Assembly: GCA_002150815.3 (NCBI GenBank) | Contig: NDFF03000384.1 | Location: forward strand, 1-60,894 | DNA length: 60,894 nt | Direction of reading: 5' to 3' | DNA from: Grammothele lineata | Taxonomy: Eukaryota > Basidiomycota > Agaricomycetes > Polyporales > Polyporaceae | Shown here: piece after piece, positions 1 through 11,400 of the stretch | Layout of the letters: every line of letters starts with the position of its first letter | Numbering within the stretch: the stretch's first letter is position 1 | Translations under genes and position numbers: made by a program | The notes under the pieces: model-generated | Told to the model about the DNA's origin: nothing | Databases searched by the model: none | What the model saw: only the letters and a program-made list of their open reading frames with translations

Positions 1-745
1 TCCTTCTTCGCGACGAACTCGAGCGTCGCCGGGTGCTCGTTGAACTTGCCCGACAGTGCGCTCTCCGCGTTCGTGATTGCGTCGTCGAGCGAGACGGTGG
101 GGCTAGTCGAAGGAACAGACGCTATGAAGGTCAATGCGCATTAAGAGTACGAAGAGAATTTTGATTATTGGCACGGAACGCACTCGGGTTGACGAAGGAC
201 GAGCCGAAGGAGACAACCTTGTTCGCCATGTTGAAGGCGACGTTGGCGACGGCGTTGGCTACAGGGACGCCATTCTGCGAAACGTCAGACCGCTAGGCCC
301 ACTGGATCACATCAGTCCACAATGAAACTACTCACAATGTGCTGATTGACGAAGGCGTGCTGGATGATGTCGCTCGAGAAGGTCTTGCGGACGCCCACGG
401 TCGCCGCGTCGACGTTCAAGCGGGACTGGACGAAAGACACCGTGGCATCTTCGAGGTCGAACTCCGCCCGGGCGGTGAGCGGGTGGTCGATGCCATCCTT
501 GCCGAACGTCTGTCGCGCGGAACGCAAATGTTGATTCAGTCCACCCGTACTGACGAACAAGACGCAGACTAACGTACCTCGAGCGTGGACTCGGGGTGGA
601 AGCTCTCCACGACCAAGTTGGGCGTGATCTCGCGGACCTGGAGCGTCGTGTGCTTGAGGCTGCTCGCAAACGGCGCGGCGGATGCTGAGGTCGCGCACAA
701 GACCGCGAGGAGGACTGACCGGAAGAAGGCGCTGGAGAACTTCAT
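1..745 (-). CDS. Fungalysin-type M36 metalloprotease, 5' part
   Basis: N-terminal part of a secreted zinc metalloprotease precursor; the gene runs off the left edge, so the HEXXH catalytic domain is not in the window. Exons on the minus strand are 745-578, 509-336, 274-184 and 121 onward, joined by 68, 61 and 62 nt GT-AG introns with consistent phase. The ATG at 745 gives a clear signal peptide (MKFSSAFFRSVLLAVLC followed by ATSASAAP). The following residues look like the fungalysin/thermolysin propeptide: VGVRKTFSSDIIQHAFVNQH, then NGVPVANAVANVAFN and KVVSFGSSFVNP. In this family the propeptide keeps the enzyme inactive until secretion and autocleavage. The fragment encodes about 180 residues; a full M36 precursor is about 600. 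Family assignment is confident; completeness cannot be judged. Confidence 0.88.
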
Positions 746-2283
746 GGCTATGCGTCGAGTCGTCGCCGTGGGCGTGAATGTGAGGGCTGGGCAGTGGTTC
801 GCGGGTGAACAATCGCCTGGCCTAGCGAAGTGCACGACCGCGCCATTTGTACTTGCGAGCTTGTGCGGCCCAGATGCGATATCGATGCCCTAGTAGGCAC
901 GCGATGCGCTCGCTCGAAGAGGAGGAGTGCATGGCGCATGTGGCTATCGGGTCTTGCATGGGAATGCGGCGCGCTGCACTTCTCGGCTCGGGCTTTTGGT
1001 ACATCGTTCCATTTGTCTGCTTCGGAGGCCACGACAGGGACGCGCGAGGACGCACTAAGAGGCGCCGAGTGCGCCCTACGGTTGTGGGAGCGTAGAGCAC
1101 GATATCCACTACGTTCGAAGATCATGTGAGCGCCCGACGGAAAAAGAAGCTTAGAGACTCACCGTTACGGATCTCGAATGCGCACACGCGTGCGGTGGAC
1201 TGGCTAGGGAGAATGTGTTGGGGACGTTCCTGACGTCCGGGTACGTGCAAGCTGACGGGTGAGGCATGCTTGCAGCTGAAATCGTCCCAGGAAGCCATAT
1301 GCGAGGAGAGGGAGGTCTGCTTGGCACATACAGACCGTGTGACAGAGATAGCAGTCGTCTCAGATAGCAGTGGTCTTCGAGGCTGACCGGAAGAACTTGA
1401 AGCTTAAGCTGAGATAGTTGATAGAACTCCGCATGGACTACTTGCTTCGAAGTCTGTACAATGTCCGGGTGGTATACAGCGCATATATGCATAAGGGATG
1501 TGTTCATTTCCAAATGCGCCACTGAAGCTGTCATGTTATATAATATGAATTGCACAATTGATGCAAAGAGTTCACGAAGATAGGCCAGAAGGACGATTGT
1601 GACGCATTCAACGGCCACTTGGGCTGTTAAAGGGATAATTGAATTTGAATCGACTAAGAGTGCTCAAGAGCTCTGAATTGAAGCTGATGTGAGAAAAAAG
1701 CTCAATTGCAAGGTACCAGGAAGCTGTCCACACGTACCTCGACCACCTCCACGTGCCACCGGCATGACAGTATTGAGGGCGGGGAGTCTTACGCATATGC
1801 GAAGGACGTCGTCAAGAACAACTTGAAGCACGTCACAAACCCGGGTCCGTCCTCGAGATGTTCCAAGTTGAGGGCAGGGCCTTTAGAGCACGTGCCGTAG
1901 ACAACGGTGATGACGTACTACGGGCGCTAGCTGATGCATTCGTATGTTTAGCGACGCGCGCCTCTTGTTCAGACCGACTCATTCCGAGAAATGCCACTCT
2001 CAAGGCCGCCCTCTTGGTGATACATAAGTCAGCCTAGACAACTTGGTAGATAGGCCGTTATCACTCGTGTCTCTTGAAAAGGTGTGTTGAACTCGCGTTC
2101 TCTAAGTTGCTCGTTACATGGTGCCATTTCGACGAGGGTCCGGAACAACTTGTGGGCGCGAGTGTGCGCGGCCTTCTGCCGCTCGGCACTCGAATTTTGC
2201 GACCTGTTGCTCCCTGCCTGACTTTCTTCATTCAGTTCCACTAACATTCATTGCAACGCAGGATATCTCCTCGGGGCCATCTT
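746..2283. other. Gene-free stretch between divergent genes
   Basis: Shared upstream region of the fungalysin (minus) and the ferredoxin reductase (plus). Several open frames of 60-155 codons occur on both strands, the longest on the minus strand at 1618-1151, but none shows a recognisable domain, signal peptide or intron pattern. The part from about 1150 to 2250 is less GC-rich than the flanking genes. I see no RNA gene or mobile element. Confidence 0.5.
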
Positions 2284-3888
2284 ATGGCGCCACCCATAAA
2301 GCTCGCCATTGTGGGCGCAGGCCCTTCATCGTTCTACGTGGCGTCACGTTTGCTGTCGCTACTCCCGCATTCGAGCCCACATGGCTCGTCGCTGAAGATT
2401 CACATGTACGACCGCCTATGGTCCCCGTACGGGCTCGTGCGGTATGGCGTCGCGCCGGATCACCCGGAGGTGAAAGTGAGTACTCGAATACTGTTCGCAA
2501 GCCTACTTACTCGAAAACTGTCAACACTGCAGAACTGCACGCACAAATTCGACGCCGCGGCAGAAGACCCTCGTCTCCGCTTCTTCGGCAACGTCAACAT
2601 CGGGGACCACACTCCCATCTCCGACGCCCTGTCTCTGCCCTTGCAGACGCTGCTCCAGAACTACACCCACATCCTCTTCTCCTCGGGCTGCACCGTCCCC
2701 GTCCTCCACCCGGCCCTTCCACCCTCCGAGTACTGCATCCCCGCGCTCTCGATGGTGCACTGGTACACCCAACACCCCTCGCGCCCCCCGCCCCCGCCCC
2801 TCGAGCGCACCTCGCACGTCACCCTCGTCGGACAAGGCAACGTCTCGCTCGACGTCGCCCGCATGCTGCTCACGCCCCCAGACCGTCTCGCGCCCTACGA
2901 CGTCCCCGAACCCGTCCTCTCTGTCCTCCGCCGCTCCGCCATCACGCACGTCTCGATCGTCGGCCGCCGCGGCCCGCTCCAGGCCGCGTTCACGACCAAG
3001 GAGCTCCGCGAGATGCTCGCCATCCCGGGGGCCGCGATGCGCCCGCTCCCCGCTGAGCTCCTCGCGCAGCCAGAGGGCGGGCCCCCGCTGACGCGCCAGC
3101 AGACGCGCACGCTCGACCTCCTCCGGAAGGGCTCGAAGCGCGCTGTCGGGGAGGCGCAAAAGACGTGGTCCCTCGACTTCTTCCGCTCCCCCACTGAGCT
3201 CGTCACCGCCCCTCCCCCTTCTCCCTCGTCTGATGCGTCTTCAACCACCCCTACCTCTCCACGCGCACACCTCACCCTCGCCCACACCCGCCTCACCCCC
3301 ACCCAGCGCGCCGAGCCCACCGGCGACTCCTCCCTCCTCCCCACCGACCTCGTCATCACCGCCCTCGGGCACCGCGCCGAGCCCTCCGCGCCCTGGTACG
3401 ACCCCGCCCTGGGCCACGTGCGCACGCTCAGCGCGCGCGTCGTCGACGAGGCAGGGCGCGTCGTGCGGAATGCGTACGCGAGCGGGTGGGCGGCCGTGGG
3501 CGCGCGGGGCGTCCTCGCGAGCACGATGATGGACGCGTATGCGGTGGCGGACGTTATCCTCCGGGATCACTTCCCCCACGCGCAAAATGATAACGAGAGC
3601 GGGGAAGAGGGCGTGGCGACGACGGTGGGCGGGGAGCCAGAACGCGCGGCGGACGAGGGGGCGCGCGCGGCGAGCGTGGAGGTGCTCGCGCGGGCGGAGG
3701 ACGTGGACCTCGAGGGGGTGCCGCGGGCGGTGGAGGAGGGCGTGCGGGACGGGCGGGTGACGCAGTTCGCGGACTGGAAGGCGGTCGACGCGGAGGAGGT
3801 GCGGAGGGGGCAGGGGGTGGGCAAGGAGCGCGAGAGGATGGTGTGGGAGGAGGCGAGGGCGTTCTTGGCGCGGAGAAGGGCGTTGTAG
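2284..3888 (+). CDS. ARH1: Mitochondrial adrenodoxin/ferredoxin-NADP+ reductase
   Basis: FAD flavoprotein that passes electrons from NADPH to mitochondrial ferredoxin (Yah1 type) for Fe-S cluster, heme A and ubiquinone synthesis. Two exons, 2284-2475 and 2533-3888, give 515 residues, near the 490-500 usual for the family. The FAD-binding P-loop is GAGPSSFYVA near the N-terminus, followed by the family signature SPYGLVRYGVAPDHPEVK. The NADP site follows as GQGNVSLDVARMLL and GRRGPLQAAFTTKEL. The C-terminal part carries GWAAVGARGVLASTMMDAY, the conserved FAD-contacting segment. The intron is 57 nt, a multiple of three without a stop; removing it joins PEVK to NCTHKF, as in homologues. The ATG at 2284 is used because FAD-fold sequence begins directly after it; an in-frame ATG at 2251 exists. 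No long presequence is evident, so the import signal is unclear. An alanine/charged insertion lies near the C-terminus. Confidence 0.93.
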   Translation: MAPPIKLAIVGAGPSSFYVASRLLSLLPHSSPHGSSLKIHMYDRLWSPYGLVRYGVAPDHPEVKVSTRILFASLLTRKLSTLQNCTHKFDAAAEDPRLRFFGNVNIGDHTPISDALSLPLQTLLQNYTHILFSSGCTVPVLHPALPPSEYCIPALSMVHWYTQHPSRPPPPPLERTSHVTLVGQGNVSLDVARMLLTPPDRLAPYDVPEPVLSVLRRSAITHVSIVGRRGPLQAAFTTKELREMLAIPGAAMRPLPAELLAQPEGGPPLTRQQTRTLDLLRKGSKRAVGEAQKTWSLDFFRSPTELVTAPPPSPSSDASSTTPTSPRAHLTLAHTRLTPTQRAEPTGDSSLLPTDLVITALGHRAEPSAPWYDPALGHVRTLSARVVDEAGRVVRNAYASGWAAVGARGVLASTMMDAYAVADVILRDHFPHAQNDNESGEEGVATTVGGEPERAADEGARAASVEVLARAEDVDLEGVPRAVEEGVRDGRVTQFADWKAVDAEEVRRGQGVGKERERMVWEEARAFLARRRAL

Positions 3889-4050
3889 GAGGCGGCCGCG
3901 CAGACTGTAACCACCCCCACTCTACAGAACGATGGCACTTTGCTCGTGTCTCATGACGGAGTCCACCCCGGGCATCTACGCCCGCGATGGGCGGGGGTAA
4001 AATGGGTGCATGCGTATCGTTCAACATTGACCACATAAAAAGTCATACAT

Positions 4051-4841
4051 TCAGAGTAATCTCTTGAAAGCTTCAAAACAAAGACAAAACAACCCGACGA
4101 TTATCCAGTGGCCGCATACCCTCGCCATACCGACGAACCGGTCTCGGAACCGGGGGAAGACACGCATACACCACAGTCTCCCGCGCAGGGTACTCCCCCA
4201 GCTGAACCGCGCGGACAAGCTCCGCAGTCACCGGGACCTTGTAAAACGTCGGCATCATGCCCTTCATCGTGATCCCAGGCACGACTTTGCTCTCGAGAGC
4301 GGGTATGCCGAGCGCACGAACGCGCGTGTTGGTGTTGTTGCTGAAAGCCGCTATGGCTCCCGCGATGAGCTGGGGCTCCGGGTCGGACACGGAGTCGTCC
4401 ATGTGTTGTTTGTCTTCTTGGACGAGCAGGAGGAGGTCGGAAGCGTTCACGACGCATACGTCCGCCTGGGCACGCCGTTGCTCGCCGCACACCCAGAAAA
4501 GGAGGTCTTTTCGCGTCCTCGCGACCCTCTCCGAAGACCTGCCCGTGTAACCGATCGACTTGAAAAGCTGAACGACAAAATCGGCCACGGCGGACTCCTC
4601 TCCGGCCGCGATGGACATAGTGAGCTCCATAGTGCGCAAGAGGGCGTAAGGTTCATCGTTCTTGGTCGACCCGCTTCGGCATTAGGGGCAACGAGCACTT
4701 CGTTCTCGACCTGTGGTGGAAGAAGATCGGGAACGCCGAAGAATGTTTGCGAGTCTTGGTACTCCACTCTTATGTTGTAGACGAGTAGGTCGTTAGGGGT
4801 CCAGCCGTTGCCCGACTTGGGGAGCGTGTGAGGTTGGCCAT
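4051..4841 (-). pseudogene. Frameshifted member of an uncharacterised Basidiomycota family
   Basis: Coding-like sequence on the minus strand in three frames. It starts at ATG 4841 (MANLTRSP), continues one frame over as NGWTPNDLLVYNIRVEYQDS and TFFGVPDLLPPQVENEVL, changes frame again before EPYALLRTMELTMSIAAGEE, and continues as RKDLLFWVCGEQRRAQADVC, LLLLVQEDKQHMDD and RPLDNRRVVLSLF. After a third shift the likely end EAFKRLL is at 4051. The shifts fall near 4818 (C run), between about 4672 and 4690, and near 4070; each fits loss of one base. The order of segments matches a family I know only as an uncharacterised, often multicopy Agaricomycete protein with a charged central region reminiscent of PD-(D/E)XK nucleases; that resemblance is an impression. 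Neighbouring genes have intact frames, so decay is likelier than poor sequence, but homopolymer errors are possible. Confidence 0.7.
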
Positions 4842-5873
4842 CCTACGCCTACTACAGAGGGAGAGGGCGAATGGTCCAGAATTCAAAGCGAGTTCCAGAG
4901 AGAGCGAAAGCGCAGCGACGATTGTTGGGGGAGAGATGCGGGTGCTGCAAAAGCAGAATCGACTCGGGAGCCTCGAGCCTCGACCGTAACTCGGCAATGT
5001 CGAGGGAGAAGGAAGTGGTGAAGAAGCGGCGGAGAGCAGCGGCCCGGTCCCTAGGCGGCGGGAAGCGTCCTTGGCGCGTCGGGTGCAAGCCTCGGTCTCG
5101 TTGTTCGTACCCTGTAACCACCACCACTCAGAACATTCGCATTCCACCTATATGTGTCTCTCTAAGTCCCTCTATGCGATATCACTGGTACCAGTTCCCA
5201 GCCATTACCTGATACTCTACTCTGTTCCGTCTTGTGCGCGTACTGTGCGGGCGAGCGGCTCCCTACTGGGTGTTATGGGCGATGTCTTCGGACTCCGCAG
5301 CCACACATGTAGCAGCTGGTGGCGGCCGAGAACTGTCCAAGCGTCTCAATCAGGCTTCTTGGCGACTTCTTGTGTTGGATTATTGACGGCAACTCGATGG
5401 TGTACGGGTATGCTCAATCAATGCGTGCGACCGAGCAGTTGCGAGCGGGCCAACAAACGCCGCACAAGCTCAACAAGAGACGGAAATGTCTTCGACACCA
5501 CATGCGACGCCGGGGAGGTTCTACCGCATCCGATGCCTGTTTGACGATGAACGAGCGAGGACATTCTCGGCAAGGGCAGGTACGCCCGCGCCCACGACTG
5601 CCCACGACGGTGACGCGCCGCGGCGCCGCGCGACTCCCGCGCGACAGCATCATAAAATGTTTTAAAGTTGCTCCAGGCCGAAAAGACATTCCCAGATCGT
5701 CGACCGTGCCGGTCTCTCGCCTCCGCGGCCGACAATCGCCCAGAAATAAACATTGCCCCCGCGCTGTCCCCCACACTCCCTCTTTCCTCCCCCCTCTCCT
5801 TCGCCTCGTACGTCCCCCTCGACCTCGAAGCTCGCAGCTCGACGCTCGACGCGGCCCGCGGCAGCTCGATCGA
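4842..5873. other. Gene-free stretch
   Basis: Region between the frameshifted gene (minus) and the glycosidase (plus). A minus-strand open frame at 5127-4852 abuts the pseudogene and may be its former 5' leader. Plus-strand frames at 5319-5870 lack recognisable domains. The last 150 bases before 5874 are pyrimidine-rich (CCCCCTCTCC-like), common just upstream of starts in these fungi. Confidence 0.45.
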
Positions 5874-7960
5874 ATGTGGACGCGCCTCCCCTGCCCCCGG
5901 ACCGCGCTGCGGGGCCTAGCCGCTGTCTCGGCTGTCGTGCTCGCCGCGACGTCATCCTCGCCAGACGGCCCCGCCGCGCTCCTCGCCCGCGCGCAGAGCC
6001 TCTCCGGCGACCAGCTCGCACAGGTCAAGGCGCGCCTCGCGGAGGGTGCGACGCACAGGTACGTTTGGTCGTTTGCCTTCCATTCTCGCCGTCGCCGTAC
6101 CCGCCACTGCTGCTTCCGCCGCCGTGTTCCGGGCACGCTCACGCGGACGCGGCGGAGAGTTCGAAGCCCAGTCTGACGTCGCTCCCTTCCTGCTCTCCCC
6201 GCTGCCGTACACCTATGGCACTCGCCCTCCTAATCTCGCAAATCCCCCGACCCCAGCTGGGAGATCGGCACGCGCGCCCAAGCCCTGCTCGAGTCCTCCG
6301 CGCCCTCCTACTCCGTCCTCACCGCGAACGCCTCCCTCCCGCCCCCCGCCGGGTCCGCCCCAGATTCCCTCTCCGACGTGCTCGCCATCGCCAAGTCCGT
6401 CGTCACCAACACCACATCCGGGCGCACAATCTCAGGGCCCGAGCCGCTCATGGACGTCAGCGGGGGCGCGGCCGGGGACCCGCCCAGCATTGGGGTCGCA
6501 GTCCTTTTGGCAAACTGGACGGGCAGGGGAGGGGCGGACGGGCTGGATTATGCGGGCGCGGCGGAGAGGCAGCTGGAGTTTCTGTTCGAGGACGTGCCGC
6601 ACACGGACGACGGGGCGATCTCGCATAGGACGGAGCAGGTGCAGCTCTGGTGAGTGCTCGATCGTGGCTTGCGCGCTGCCCGGCCTTGTTGGGCTCCCCT
6701 CTTTTCTCTTCCCCCCTCCGGCCGCCTATGCCTTCTTAGCGCCGCGTACAAGGGCGGTTCCTGTCCTGGACACCGCGCTTGCGCGGTAAGGGGGCTCCTG
6801 AGCTGATGTACAGATGGGCGACGTCGGACGTCGACGAGGGTTCAGGCAGAGTTCAGGCCCTGGGAGGTTCGCGCGCGCACGGGAGCTGATCCCCTCCCCC
6901 CGCGACAGGTCGGACTTCGTGTACATGGTCCCGCCCTTCCTCGCCTACTACGGCGTGCTCTCAAACAACCAGACGCTCCTGCAGGCCGCGTACGACCAGT
7001 GCAGGCTCTACCGCCAGTACCTCGTCGACGACGACGCGGGCGGGATGTGGAAGCATATCCTCCTTGGGAACTTTAATGATACCGGGCATTGGACGACTGG
7101 TGAGCTCCCTCCGCTCTCTGTGGTGTGCTGGGTGCGTGCGTCCTGGAAAGCTCATCTGATGAAACAGGGAACGGATGGGCCGCGGCGGGCATGCTGCGCG
7201 TGCTGGGCACGATCCAGCGCTCAGCGTTCGCGAGCCACATGAAGAAGCAGCAGAACGACCTCGTAGGCTGGGTGTCCGAGATCCACGACGGGATTTACCC
7301 GCACCTCGTACGTCGCTTCTCCCTTTCCCCTCTCCTTCCGGCCCCGCACTCCAGCTTGGGAGGAGAGAAACACGAGTACCTGGCGGAAGTAACTGACGCG
7401 TCCCACAGCAAACCACCGGCCTGTTCAAGAACTACGCGGACGACGACAGCGCGTTCGAGGACGCGTCCGGCACCGCGATCCTCGCGAGCTCCGTGTACCG
7501 CCTCGCGCTCATGGCGGGCGTGCACACGCACCTCCCCAGCGCGGAGAAGAGCCGCGCGGCGCTCTTCGCGACTTCGAGCTCGAGTTCTTCCAGCTCTTCC
7601 GTTTCGTCTTCCGAGTCAGAGTCCAAAACATCCACCTCTACATCCACTTCTCCCTCATCAACTGCTACCTCTCCCAGCTCCTCTTCCCCCTCATCATCTT
7701 CCCTCACGCACTTCACCTCCGACCTCTGGCTCACCCCCGTCGTCAACCCGAACTCCTTCGGCTCCCTCGGCTCTCACTCCCCCGAAGCGCAAGCCTTCGT
7801 CGTCGAGCTCGACGCCGCGTGGCGCGACTGGGCCGCCGCGGGCTCCCCCGGGGCGAACGGCGCGTACGCGTGGGGACTCGGGAGGGAGGGGGGGTGGGGG
7901 GTGATGCGGGGCGGGTTGGGGGCGGTGGGGGCGGTGGTTGTCGTTGGGTTGTTGGTGTGA
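5874..7960 (+). CDS. Secreted six-hairpin glycosidase (GH105/GH88-like)
   Basis: Probable (alpha/alpha)6-barrel glycosidase, the fold of GH105/GH88 unsaturated uronyl hydrolases that act on pectin- or glycosaminoglycan-type oligosaccharides; the exact substrate is unknown. Exons: 5874-6058, 6257-6649, 6909-7099, 7168-7307, 7409-7960; all phases agree. The N-terminus is a signal-peptide candidate (RGLAAVSAVVLAATSSS). Family motifs are SWEIGTRAQALLE, LANWTGRGGADGLDYAGAAE, QLWSDFVYMVPPFLAYYG across the exon 2/3 junction, TGNGWAAAGMLRVLGTI and EDASGTAILASSVYRLA. A Ser-rich tract follows (7576-7700), then HFTSDLWLTPVVNPNSFG and a glycine/valine-rich hydrophobic end (GAVGAVVVVGLLV) suggesting a GPI anchor or tail anchor. 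The 259 nt second intron is long for this locus and contains internal splice-like signals. Family membership is well supported; activity is inferred. Confidence 0.85.
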
Positions 7961-8445
7961 TGGCGTAGGGGACTTGGTGAGGTGTATATACGGACCGAGG
8001 ACGTTTGGCGTACTATGCCTGGAGGCCCGGGATATCGTGTTGTGTGTTTGTCTTGGTTTGCATTCGGTTGTACCCTGTCGTGTTCTCGTAGAGACGTTGG
8101 TGGATCATACCGATACCGTACGCCTATACTGTACTCCTCTCCTTTTCTTGGTTCTCTCTTTCGGGATACGGGGCGGATAGTAATGTGATGTCAACGTCGA
8201 CGGCTACTACTTACAACCTACACTGTACACTACTATACCAAAAACGCGGTAATGGTCATGAAACCGAGCTACTACCCAGCCTCGCTGCGAAAAATATGTA
8301 AAACGTTCCGTTCGACGAACCTGTCATACTACACTTTAACCAGAATGCGATCATACAACGTTACCTCCACACTCCGAACCGCGAATGAACCAACCAGTTT
8401 TTAACATATAATCCAACTGTACCCGCCCAACACCTTCCGAGTCGA
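7961..8445. other. Short convergent intergenic region
   Basis: 3' flanks of the glycosidase (plus) and the AT-hook gene (minus). The sequence becomes AT-richer from about 8190, with several TATA/ATAATG-like motifs that may serve polyadenylation. No gene seen. Confidence 0.5.
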
Positions 8446-11400
8446 TCAATGCACGACAGACACCGTCGTGCGCAACACCTTCTCTCCCGCCCTCTCCCCT
8501 CCTCCTTCAAGACCCTCCTCTGCGGGCACATCCTCGAGCGCGAGACAGACCGTCATCTCCCCCGCGCACACTTCCTCCACGCTCCCCTCCGAGCTCTGCC
8601 GCCCGGGCTCTTCGGAGCCTTCACTCTGCGACCCTTGCGATTCTTGCGATTGCTTGGTAGCGGCGACGGCAGCGATGGAGAGACAGCCGCACGGGACGGA
8701 GACGGTCACCGTCTTCCCGTCCTCCGCCTTCTCGACGCTCACTGCGTCCAAGCTGTGCGTGCGCGCTTCATCAGCCACTTCCAATCCTAGTAACGAAAAG
8801 ATACGAGACTCACTCGACAAACGCCCCGAGGGCCATGACCAACTCATGCAGCGCCTTGAGCGCCGCACCGTCGTCCAGTCCCCCGCTGAATCCCGGGCTC
8901 GAGCTCCTGACGGCCACGGTCCACGACCCGCGGAACACCGGGGCGCCCTCCACTACTTCCACTTCCTCTTCCCCCTCCTGTCCTTGTCCTTCCCCCTGCG
9001 CGGGCTCGCCCTCGCGCAACAAAGCAGCAGCGACGTTCGTGTCCGCCACCAGCAGCGTCCCCGACGCCGAGAGCCTGACGAGGCCCGCGACGCTCCCGCG
9101 CCGCCTGCGCGCCGCGCGTGAGGGCTCGACCTCTTCTTGAGGACGGGGGACGCGCTTCGAGGCGGGGTGGGTGGTGAGTGCGGTGGTGAGCGCGGTGCAG
9201 AGGGAGGGGAGGGAGGGGAAGGGGAGGGTTGGGCCCCACTGGACTTCGGCTTCTGCTTCTGTCTCTGCTGGCGGTGCCGTGGCTGTCGTTGCTGGAGGTG
9301 CGCCTTCGCCCCCACCCTCTGCTCCCCCAGCGCCGTTATCTGCACCCGCGTCCGCCCCAGCCCCCGCGCCCCCCTCCGCTCGCAAAGGCCTCAACACGAC
9401 CCTCCTCCGCTTCCTCACCCTCGGGCGCGCATACAGCGCCTCCTCGCTCTCGACCCGCTCCGCGCGCGGCCGCCAGACCATCGTCTCGAGGTCGAGGTAG
9501 GACGCCATCTGGCCCGGGCCCGCGCGCGGCACGCTGCTCCCGCCCCCTCTGCCCCTGCTGCCGCGAGTCTTGCTGGTGCTACGGCCGCGTGCGTCGCGGC
9601 TTTTGCTTTTGCTTTGGTTCCTGCCTCGCGCGTCCCGGCTCTGGCTGCGAGTCCGTCGGCCCGTTCGGCGGGGAGTCGCGGATGGGGCACCGTCCTCTCC
9701 TTCTCCATCCCCATCCCCTTCCTCTTCTTCGTCGTCCGAATTGCCATCCACGTCCACCTCCGCATCCGTATCCTCCTCCTCATCCGGGTCCCTCAACGGC
9801 TCCGTATAATCAAACGTCTCCCCCGCCCCCAGAACAGGCGCAGAGATCGAGAACGAAGGCAAAGGACGCTTCCTCGGCCTCCCGCGCGGACGCTTGCCTC
9901 CTGTCCCTAATGGACCTGCCGACGCCGACGCCGACGGACCTGCAGTGGCGAGCGCGGCCTCGCGTTCGAGGGTTTTCCGGTTCTTGCTCCCTGGAGGGCG
10001 GCCACGGCGTTTGGGGGTCGTTGGGGTTCCCGCCGCCGCAGAGGAGGAAGGGACGCCTCGTCCACTCAGAGCAGCCTCCCGCTCCAACGTCTTCCTATTC
10101 TTACGCCCCGGAGGACGACCACGTCGTTTCGGGGTCGCCGCTCCCGCAGAGTGAACCCGGACCTGGGCTTGGGCTTGGGAGCTCTGCGGAGTGAGCGCGG
10201 CAGCCTCGGCTGCGGCCTGGGCGGCGAGGGCGCGCGCGAGCGGGCCGACGTTGATTTGTTGGTAGTGGTTCTTGTCTGGGGAGTCGTCAGTGTTGGGATT
10301 GGGGTTGGGATGACGGGCGCGGAGGCGGGACTTGGAGCGCGTGCGGGATTTGCATTTGGACTTGGACTTGGACGCAGAGATAGAGGCAGAGACAGAGGCG
10401 GCGGGGGCACCGTCGACATCCAGCAGGGGCCTCTTCTTCGGTGGGCGGCCTCTTCGTCTCGGGAGCGGGGGCGGGGGTGCCGAGACCTCCTCCTCCCCCT
10501 CTCCCTCCTCATCGTCGTCGCTACTGCTGCTGCTCTCCTCCCCCTCCCTCCCCCTTCTCCCCACCCCGCCCCCAGAAGCCGACAGAACAGCCCCACGCGT
10601 CTGCGACGCAGGCGAGGCGTGCAGGTCCGCGTGCGTGATGACGGGCCCGACGCCGCTGAGCATCCTGCTCCCCCGTCCGCCGCGGCTCCCGCGCCCTCTT
10701 GGTCTCCCTCGTCCTCTTCCCCTTCCCCGGCCTCGGCTTTGGGAAGTGGGAAGGGGAAGAGGGGAGAGGAGAGGGAGGGGCGTGGAGCGGTCGACCTCGG
10801 GCTCGCCGTCCGAGTCGGGACGGGGGGCGCTCGAGTCGGTACTGGTGGAGGGCGTGGGGAGGGTGGTGGTTTTTGTTGAAGTTGTGGTGCGGGCCCGTGC
10901 AGCGGACGCGGATGTGGCGGGGCGAGCGGAGGAGGAGGACGGTTGGGGCTGAGTGCGGTAAGACGCGGAAGGGACTTGCACGAAGACGGCGGAGGTGAAG
11001 GACTTGCGGCGCGTGGAGGTCAGGGGTGGGGGGAGGACCATCCCGCTGGTGCTGGTGCTGCCCGCCGTCGCGTTCTTGTTCTTGGCGGGCATGGTGGCGG
11101 ATTTGGTCGGGGAGTCGTCCTCGTCTTCGGACGGTTCGGAGGAGGGTATGATCATATCTGAAGGCGAGACGACGATCAGAGAAAACAACACACCGATTTC
11201 GCACTCGCCACACACCTCGACTCCTCGGCGGCCTCGCCCTACTCACCACCCTCACCTCCCGCTCCCGTTCTCTCTCCTCCTCTCCCTCCCCATCCTCATC
11301 CTCATCCTCCGCAGCACTCGTATAAGCAGACCTCGCCCGCTTATGCGCATACGTCTTGAACACGCGCACCGAGCGCGCCGGGGTAGCAAAAATGTCCGTC

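Noticed and set aside
5414..6142. 242-codon minus-strand frame over the start of the glycosidase
   Set aside because: Arg/Gly-rich antisense shadow overlapping signal peptide and promoter of the plus-strand gene; no domain.
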